From assembly GCF_001514265.1 (NCBI RefSeq), contig NZ_KQ948990.1, positions 899,967 through 963,966 of the forward strand: a stretch of DNA of 64,000 nucleotides, given 5' to 3'. A model generated the notes under the pieces. That model made no database searches. It saw nothing but the letters and a program-made list of their open reading frames with translations, and was not told where the DNA came from. This DNA is from Streptomyces resistomycificus. Lineage in GTDB: Bacteria; Actinomycetota; Actinomycetes; Streptomycetales; Streptomycetaceae. The position numbers and the translations under genes were made by a program. Below are positions 58,895-64,000 of this stretch, in pieces; within the stretch, counting starts at the first letter, position 1; each line of letters starts with the position of its first letter.

Positions 58895-60172
58895 GTGTCC
58901 GCTGTGTCTCCGCGGCCCTCGTATGCCGCGGTTCTCCGCCTTCCCCATGCCCGCCGCACCTTCGCGGCCGCCCTCGCCGCCCGGCTGTCCTACGGCGTGA
59001 TCCCGATCGCCGTGATGCTCTGCGTGACCCGCGCGACCGGGTCCTACGCCGTCGCGGGTGTCGTGATGGCCGCGTTCGGCGCCACGGGCGTCTTCCTGTC
59101 GCCGTACCGGGCGGCCCTGGTCGACCGTCACGGCCCGCGTCGCGCGCTGCTGCCGATGGCCCTGCTGTACGCCGGGCTGCTCTGCGCGCTGGCGGCGGCG
59201 ACCTGGCGTCCCGGGGCGCCGGCGACGCTGATCGGCCTGGTCGCCGCCGTCGCGGGTGCCTGCGCGCCGCCGCTCGGCCCCACCATGCGCACGGTGTGGG
59301 GCGAACTCACCGAGAACCGGCCGATGCTGCAGCGGGCCTACAGCCTGGACGGGGTCGCGGAGGAACTCCTGTACGTCACCGGACCGCTGCTGGTCGGGGT
59401 GCTGGTCGGCTTCGCCTCGCCGGTGCTCGGCGTGCTGCTGAGCGCGCTGCTGGTGGGGGCGGGGACGGTGGTCTTCGTCATGTCACCGGCGGTCGGCGCG
59501 GTGCGCGGGAGCCGGGCCGACCGCCGGGACCGCCGGGACCGCCGGGCGACCCTGAGGCCGGGGCCGGGGCTGCTGCAACCGATCCTCGTCGCGGGCGGTG
59601 TCGGCCTGTCCCTGAGCGCCGTCGACCTTCTCGTCGTCGCCTTCGCCGGGCAGCGGCAGCTCGGGGACGACACCGTCGCCTGGGTGCTCGCCGCGCTGTC
59701 GGCGGGCAGCGCGGTGGGCGGTCTGCTCAACGGGGCGGTGGACTGGCGTACGCCGGCCCGGGTCCGGCTTCCGCTGCTCGCCACGGGCCTGGGCGCGACA
59801 CTCGCCGTCGCGGCGCTCGCCGACGGCGTACTCGCCCTCGCGGGGGCGGCGGCGGTGGCGGGCCTGTTCGTCGCGCCCGCCCTGACGACGGCGTACCTGA
59901 TCGCGGACGACGCCGCCCCCGCCGGCTTCCGTACGCAGGCGGGGGCGTGGGTGAACACGGCCGTCAACGCGGGGAGTTCGGCGGGGGCGGCGACGATGGG
60001 GGTACTGGTGGAGCGGCTTCCGCTGGGGGTGTGCTTCGTGGTGTCCGGCGGGGTCTCGGTGATCGCGGGGGGAGTCTCGGTGGTCGGGAGGAGCCCCGAA
60101 AAGGCGGGCGCCCCGCTTCCGGGACGCCCGCCCGTGCCCGCCGACCACCCGTCCCGGTCGGCCGCGGGCTGA
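58895..60172 (+). CDS. MFS transporter
   Basis: The 425-residue protein has about twelve hydrophobic segments, a loop between the second and third with LVDRHGPRRAL (major-facilitator motif A), and a basic central loop (RADRRDRRDRR). It is likely an exporter. GTG 58895 has GAGGA eight bases upstream; that site may be masked by the leader. It is not visibly co-transcribed with meaB, which ends in a terminator. Substrate unknown. Confidence 0.88.
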   Translation: MSAVSPRPSYAAVLRLPHARRTFAAALAARLSYGVIPIAVMLCVTRATGSYAVAGVVMAAFGATGVFLSPYRAALVDRHGPRRALLPMALLYAGLLCALAAATWRPGAPATLIGLVAAVAGACAPPLGPTMRTVWGELTENRPMLQRAYSLDGVAEELLYVTGPLLVGVLVGFASPVLGVLLSALLVGAGTVVFVMSPAVGAVRGSRADRRDRRDRRATLRPGPGLLQPILVAGGVGLSLSAVDLLVVAFAGQRQLGDDTVAWVLAALSAGSAVGGLLNGAVDWRTPARVRLPLLATGLGATLAVAALADGVLALAGAAAVAGLFVAPALTTAYLIADDAAPAGFRTQAGAWVNTAVNAGSSAGAATMGVLVERLPLGVCFVVSGGVSVIAGGVSVVGRSPEKAGAPLPGRPPVPADHPSRSAAG

Positions 60173-60176
60173 CCGT

Positions 60177-60207
60177 CGTCCTCGACGCCGGGCGGCGTCG
60201 CAGGACG
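60177..60207. terminator. hairpin between converging MFS and PepSY genes
   Basis: CGTCCT and AGGACG flank a GACGCC/GGCGTC stem, giving a hairpin of about 12 bp just after the MFS stop. It can serve both genes. Confidence 0.6.
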
Positions 60208-60229
60208 GTGACGGCGCGGCTACCGCACG

Positions 60230-60928
60230 TCAGTCGTCGTCGCCGTCGGCGGCGTCGTCACCGGCGTCGGACCGGTCCGCCGTGACCTTGCCCGACGTCA
60301 GGTCGACCCGCCAGTCCTGCTCGGCCTTGCCGGACTTGTGGGTCTCGACCTCCCAGGCCTTCGAGGAGCCTTCCTCGTCCAGGTCCACCGACGTCACGGT
60401 GCCCTTGCCGGCCGCGGCCTCGGCAGCCTCCCGGGCCGTCACGGACGAACCCTTCAGCGCGGCCCGCACCTGGGCGGTGTCGTCCTCCTGCTCGGAGTGG
60501 GAGCCGAGCACCTTGCCGGTGGCGGGGTCGATCCGGACGCTGTGCCAGGTGCTGCCGCTTCCGAGCACGTCGACGTCCCAGACGACCGGTCCGGCGTCGT
60601 CCTGGTCGTCCAGGTCGACGGAGACAGCGGTACCAGGGGAGTGCTTCAGCGCGGCGGCGATCGCCTCGGCCGCCGTCACGTCACCGGAGACGCGGGTGGA
60701 GTCGTCGTCCCGGGCGTCGTCGGCGCGGTCGGTGTCCCGGGCGTCGTCCGCGTCGTCGGCGTCATCGGTGTCCCGGGCGTCGTCGTCGCGGACCCCGGCG
60801 CCGGCCGCCCGGACATCCGCCTGCCGCGCCGTCCCGTCGCCGTCTCCCGACACCGCGAGAGCGGAGGCCGTGCCGCCCCCGATCAGAGCGGCGGCCGTGA
60901 CGGCGGCGATCACGATGTTGCGCTTCAT
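60230..60928 (-). CDS. secreted or membrane-anchored PepSY-domain protein
   Basis: The 232-residue precursor has a signal-like N-terminus (MKRNIVIAAVTAAALIGGG), a very acidic Asp/Ala/Arg linker (DDADDARDTD) at residues ~45-75, and two PepSY repeats. The first is TAAEAIAAALKHSPG...WDVDVLGSGSTWHSVRIDPATGKVL; the second runs from TAREAAEAAAGKG to DWRVDLTSGKV. PepSY domains are often protease inhibitors or sensors outside the membrane. ATG 60928 follows GGAGGAA. It is divergent from the OmpR-type regulator gene, which probably controls it. Confidence 0.87.
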   Translation of the reverse strand: MKRNIVIAAVTAAALIGGGTASALAVSGDGDGTARQADVRAAGAGVRDDDARDTDDADDADDARDTDRADDARDDDSTRVSGDVTAAEAIAAALKHSPGTAVSVDLDDQDDAGPVVWDVDVLGSGSTWHSVRIDPATGKVLGSHSEQEDDTAQVRAALKGSSVTAREAAEAAAGKGTVTSVDLDEEGSSKAWEVETHKSGKAEQDWRVDLTSGKVTADRSDAGDDAADGDDD

Positions 60929-61022
60929 GCGGTTCCTCCAGAGTCGTGCTGATACGTCTTGGTTCGATCGCTTCGTTTCGCTTTCGACGTGATCCAACAT
61001 CGCCGACCGACGCTGAGAGGAA

Positions 61023-61049
61023 CCTGAAGCCCCCTGAAGAGATCTTCAG
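61023..61049 (+). promoter_or_regulatory. repeat cluster between the PepSY gene and the response regulator
   Basis: CCTGAAG occurs at 61023-61029 and 61033-61039, a ten-base period, and the second copy also forms an inverted repeat with CTTCAG at 61044-61049. Spacing by one helical turn is typical of OmpR-family operators, so this may be the binding site of the adjacent regulator for itself and the PepSY gene. Confidence 0.45.
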
Positions 61050-61072
61050 CTCGGCTTTGCGAACCTTTACGC

Positions 61073-61741
61073 ATGCGCCTGTTGATCGTGGAAGACGAGA
61101 AGCGGCTCGCCCTGTCGCTCGCCAAGGGCCTGACGGCCGAGGGCTACGCCGTGGACGTGGTCCACGACGGCCGGGAGGGGCTGCACCAGGCCTCCGAGGG
61201 GTCGTACGACCTGGTGATCCTGGACATCATGCTGCCCGGCCTCAACGGCTACCGGGTCTGCGCCGCCCTGCGCGCCGCCGGCCACGACGTGCCGATCCTG
61301 ATGCTCACGGCGAAGGACGGGGAGTACGACGAGGCGGAGGGCCTGGACACCGGCGCCGACGACTATCTGACCAAGCCGTTCTCGTACGTCGTGCTCGTCG
61401 CCCGGATCAAGGCCCTGCTGCGCCGCCGCGCCCAGGGCGCCGGGGCCTCGCCCGTCCATGTGCACGGCGACCTGAAGGTCGACACGGCCGCCCGCCGGGT
61501 CTTCCTGGGGGAGGAGGAGATCGCGCTGACCGCCAAGGAGTTCTCCGTCCTGGAGCAGCTCGTGGTGCGGGCCGGCGAGGTGGTCTCCAAGTCCGAGATC
61601 CTGGAGCACGTCTGGGACTTCGCGTACGAGGGCGATCCGAACATCGTCGAGGTGTACGTCAGCGCCCTGCGCCGCAAGCTGCGGGCCGGGCTCATCGGGA
61701 CGGTGCGGGGCGTCGGCTACCGACTGGAGACGGACCGGTGA
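61073..61741 (+). CDS. OmpR-family response regulator
   Basis: The 222-residue protein has a receiver domain (IVEDEKR, phospho-acceptor Asp51 in LVILDIMLPG, Lys in LTKPF) and a winged-helix output domain (EIALTAKEFSVLEQLV, VEVYVSALRRKLRA, VRGVGYRLE). Its stop overlaps the GTG of the sensor kinase (GTGA), so the two form a coupled two-component system. Confidence 0.94.
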   Translation: MRLLIVEDEKRLALSLAKGLTAEGYAVDVVHDGREGLHQASEGSYDLVILDIMLPGLNGYRVCAALRAAGHDVPILMLTAKDGEYDEAEGLDTGADDYLTKPFSYVVLVARIKALLRRRAQGAGASPVHVHGDLKVDTAARRVFLGEEEIALTAKEFSVLEQLVVRAGEVVSKSEILEHVWDFAYEGDPNIVEVYVSALRRKLRAGLIGTVRGVGYRLETDR

Positions 61742-63171
61742 GACGCCTCCTCGGCTCCGTGCGGGCCCGCGCGACCCTCGCCGCCACGCTGGTCGTCGCG
61801 GTGGCGCTGGTCGCTGCCGGGGCCGCCGTACTGCTGTCCCTGCGGTCGAACCTGATCGGCCAGGCCGGTACCCAGGCGGAGCGCACCGCGCGCTCGGTCG
61901 CCTCCGAACTGTCGGTGGGCAAGACGGCCCGGCAGCTGGACCTGGACGAGGACGAGGAGCCGGTCCAGGTCGTCGACGACGACGGGACGCTGCTCGCGGC
62001 CCACAAGGACCTCCAGCGCGTCAGCGGCACGGCCACCGACGAGGTCAGGCCGCAGGCGAAGGCGTCCGAGGCCCCCGAGGCCGACGACGACTCCCAGGAC
62101 CCCTACGACTCCGACGACGGCGGGGCCGACTCCCTCGAACCGGGCGAGATCGACGACCGGACCACCTTCAGCAACGGCTCGGCGACGATCGACCACGACA
62201 CCGCCGACTACCGCTTCGCCGCCGTCAAGGTGGAGACCCGCGAGCAGGGCACGCTCACCGTCTACGCGGGCGCCCCGCTGTCCGCCGAACAGAGCGCCGT
62301 GGACACCGCGACGACCGTCATGCTGATCGGCTTCCCGCTGCTGCTCACCGTCGTCGCGGCGGTGACCTGGCTGGTCACCCGGCGCGCCCTGCGCCCGGTG
62401 GAGGGCATCCGCGCGGAGATGGCCGCGATCACCGCGTCCGAGGACCTGGCCCGCCGGGTCCCGGTGCCGGACACGCACGACGAGGTGGCCCGACTGGCCC
62501 GCACCACGAACGAGACGCTGGCCGCGCTGGAGACCTCCGTGGAACGCCAGCGCCGGTTCGTCGCCGACGCCTCCCACGAGCTGCGCAGCCCGATCGCGTC
62601 CCTGCGGACCCAGCTGGAGGTGGGCGCCGCGCACCCCGAGCTGCTGGATGTGGAGGGGGCGGTCGAGGACACCGTACGACTGCAGCGCCTCGCCGCCGAC
62701 CTGCTGCTGCTGGCCCGCCTGGACGCGGGGGAGCGGCCCGCCGCCGACGCCCGGCTCGACCTCGCCGCGCTGGTGCGCAAGGAGGCCGCGGGGCGGACCG
62801 GCGTGCGCGTGCGGGCGCCGGAGGGGGTGGACGTGGCCGGGTCCCGGGGACAGCTGGGGCGGGTGCTCACCAACCTGCTGGACAACGCGCGCCGGCACAC
62901 CCGCTCGACGGTCGAGGTGAGCGTGCGGCGGGAGGGGGAGTGGGCCGTGCTCGGGGTCGCCGACGACGGGGACGGGGTGCCCGAGGGCGACCGGGAGCGG
63001 ATCTTCGAACGGTTCGTACGACTCGACGACGCCCGCAGCCGCGACGACGGCGGCGCCGGGCTGGGGCTCGCCATCGCCCGGGACGTCGCCGTACGGCACG
63101 GCGGCACACTCACGGTCCGCGACGCGCCGACGGGCGGAGCCCTGTTCGAACTCCGCCTGCCGCTCGCCTAG
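61738..63171 (+). CDS. sensor histidine kinase
   Basis: The 477-residue protein has membrane helices at ~12-34 and ~195-217, and an extracytoplasmic domain of about 160 residues between them with a very acidic stretch (EADDDSQDPYDSDDGG). HAMP, HisKA with His280 (ADASHELRSPIASLRTQLE) and HATPase (NLLDNARRHT, GDGVPEGDRERIFERF, GGAGLGLAIARD) follow. The acidic sensor domain and the acidic PepSY neighbour suggest response to metal or cationic compounds; this is inference. Confidence 0.93.
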   Translation: MRRLLGSVRARATLAATLVVAVALVAAGAAVLLSLRSNLIGQAGTQAERTARSVASELSVGKTARQLDLDEDEEPVQVVDDDGTLLAAHKDLQRVSGTATDEVRPQAKASEAPEADDDSQDPYDSDDGGADSLEPGEIDDRTTFSNGSATIDHDTADYRFAAVKVETREQGTLTVYAGAPLSAEQSAVDTATTVMLIGFPLLLTVVAAVTWLVTRRALRPVEGIRAEMAAITASEDLARRVPVPDTHDEVARLARTTNETLAALETSVERQRRFVADASHELRSPIASLRTQLEVGAAHPELLDVEGAVEDTVRLQRLAADLLLLARLDAGERPAADARLDLAALVRKEAAGRTGVRVRAPEGVDVAGSRGQLGRVLTNLLDNARRHTRSTVEVSVRREGEWAVLGVADDGDGVPEGDRERIFERFVRLDDARSRDDGGAGLGLAIARDVAVRHGGTLTVRDAPTGGALFELRLPLA

Positions 63172-63213
63172 GGCCCGGTCAGCCGACCGTCCGAGGGCGC
63201 GTCCGGGGACGGG

Positions 63214-63690
63214 TCACAGGCGCCCGCGATGTCCCCGCAGGTGTTCCGCGATGGGCTTGAGGGACTTGTCGAGTTCCGCCATGGCCTCGGGGGACAGCAG
63301 ATCGATGAAGTGCCTGCGCACCGAGGACACGTGGTGCGGTGCGACCTTCTGCATCGTCTCCATGCCGTGCTCGGTGAGCACCGCGAACAGACCTCGGCGG
63401 TCCGACTCGCAGTTCTCGCGGCGCACGAGGTCCGCGTTCTCCATGCGGGTGATCTGGTGGGAGAGGCGGCTCTTGGACTGGAGGGTGGCGGACGCGAGGT
63501 CACTCATCCGCATCCGTACACCCTCCGACTCGGAGAGGTTGACCAGGATCTCGTAGTCGTTCATCGTCAGGCCGAACGGCTGCAGGTCCCTCTCGAGCTG
63601 GTACGTCAACAGCCTGTTGACCTCCAGGTGGGTGCGCCAGGCGCACTGCTCCGCATCGGTCAGCCAGCGCGTGGCCGTCTCGGTCTCCAT
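63214..63690 (-). CDS. MarR-family transcriptional regulator
   Basis: The 158-residue protein has the MarR winged-helix (MNDYEILVNLSESEGVRMRMSDLASATLQSKSRLSHQITRME) in sections and the wing ENCESDRRGLFAVLTEHG with the conserved D-R-R-G. There is no ribosome site, but TAGACT at 63697-63702 on the minus strand ends six bases before the ATG, so the message is probably leaderless. Overlapping TCAA/TTGA half-sites around 63694-63715 may be its own operator. Confidence 0.9.
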   Translation of the reverse strand: METETATRWLTDAEQCAWRTHLEVNRLLTYQLERDLQPFGLTMNDYEILVNLSESEGVRMRMSDLASATLQSKSRLSHQITRMENADLVRRENCESDRRGLFAVLTEHGMETMQKVAPHHVSSVRRHFIDLLSPEAMAELDKSLKPIAEHLRGHRGRL

Positions 63691-63785
63691 GAATCAAGTC
63701 TACCTAAAAGGTTGAAAGGCGAACTAGTGAGGGTGGTGTGACGACGGCGCGCACACGTTCGACGTCACACTCCGCAGACTACCGC

Positions 63786-64000
63786 TCACAGCCCGAAGCG
63801 ACGCTGGAGGTCCCCCAGCTGTCCGGGAAGGCGCGGTGCGCCCGCTTGCTGTGAGCCACCCATGGGCGCGCCGTGTCCGCCGGGTACTCCGGGCTGCTGC
63901 GGAGTCACCCCCACGGCCTGCTCCGCCATGAGCGCCTCCGACGACTGGAGCAGCACCGTGCCCGCCCCGACGAACTCGAACTGGTGCTCTTCCCCGGAGG
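63786..64000 (-). CDS. C-terminal part of an AIM24 family protein (partial)
   Basis: The last 71 codons of a gene entering from the right edge. GEEHQFEFVGAGTVLLQSSE matches the final beta strands of AIM24 (TerB-associated or mitochondrial-biogenesis-like) proteins, which end in a G-P/A-G-T-V-x-x-Q-S pattern. After it comes a Gly/Pro/Gln-rich tail ending in LQRRFGL. Function of bacterial members is unclear. Confidence 0.7.
   Translation of the reverse strand, partial: SGEEHQFEFVGAGTVLLQSSEALMAEQAVGVTPQQPGVPGGHGAPMGGSQQAGAPRLPGQLGDLQRRFGL

Overview
The window is one stretch of a Streptomyces chromosome. GC is very high, GTG and TTG starts are common, and the gene order matches, as I remember it, the conserved core segment of S. 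coelicolor that runs from lysA and the threonine genes through rho, the F1Fo ATP synthase operon, chiC, nucS and filP/scy to meaB. No phage, insertion sequence, CRISPR array or secondary-metabolite cluster was seen. Most of the window is housekeeping DNA; the unusual items are small regulatory and degenerate features inside it.

Layout. 1-4.3 kb: tail of a lysine-rich protein, cyclophilin ppiB, a membrane acyltransferase, and an unknown membrane protein overlapping an AlkD-like gene. 4.3-5.8 kb: a decayed trypsin-co-occurring-domain fragment, tRNA-Arg(CCG), a single-domain response regulator and a short tandem repeat. 5.8-11.9 kb: nrtL-lysA and hom-thrC-thrB, the aspartate-family pathway to lysine and threonine. 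12-24.4 kb: rho, a secreted trypsin-like protease with FG-GAP repeats, an LCP ligase, rpmE, prfA-prmC, threonylcarbamoyl-AMP synthase, a phosphatase-like protein with its nucleophile replaced, glyA and a WecA-type transferase. 24.7-33.1 kb: atpIBEFHAGDC and a DUF2550 gene.

33.1-46.3 kb: chitinase chiC with its two-component system chiR/chiS and the chitin operator, two small membrane proteins, a cobalamin adenosyltransferase, a deletion scar that joins remnants of an ABC permease and a TetR regulator, hydroxybutyryl-CoA dehydrogenase, a STAS protein, a large P-loop membrane protein, mismatch endonuclease nucS, an SCO5389-family gene, a flavin monooxygenase-like enzyme and a small zinc-ribbon-like protein. 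46.3-50.4 kb: two paralogous ABC exporter pairs. 50.6-55.7 kb: the polar-growth coiled-coil genes filP and scy. 55.9-58.7 kb: methylmalonyl-CoA epimerase, acetyl-CoA acetyltransferase and meaB. 58.7-64 kb: an MFS transporter behind an apparently leaderless six-codon ORF, a PepSY lipoprotein-like secreted protein divergent from an OmpR/HK pair, a MarR regulator and the end of an AIM24-like gene.

The regulatory observations best supported by sequence are a consensus sigma-R promoter before rpmE and a near match before rho, the chitinase direct repeats, and a possible translational attenuator before the MFS gene. The most notable protein oddity is the Cys-to-Ser change in the P-loop of the LMW-phosphatase homologue. 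Motif positions were read by eye; no database search or folding calculation was run.
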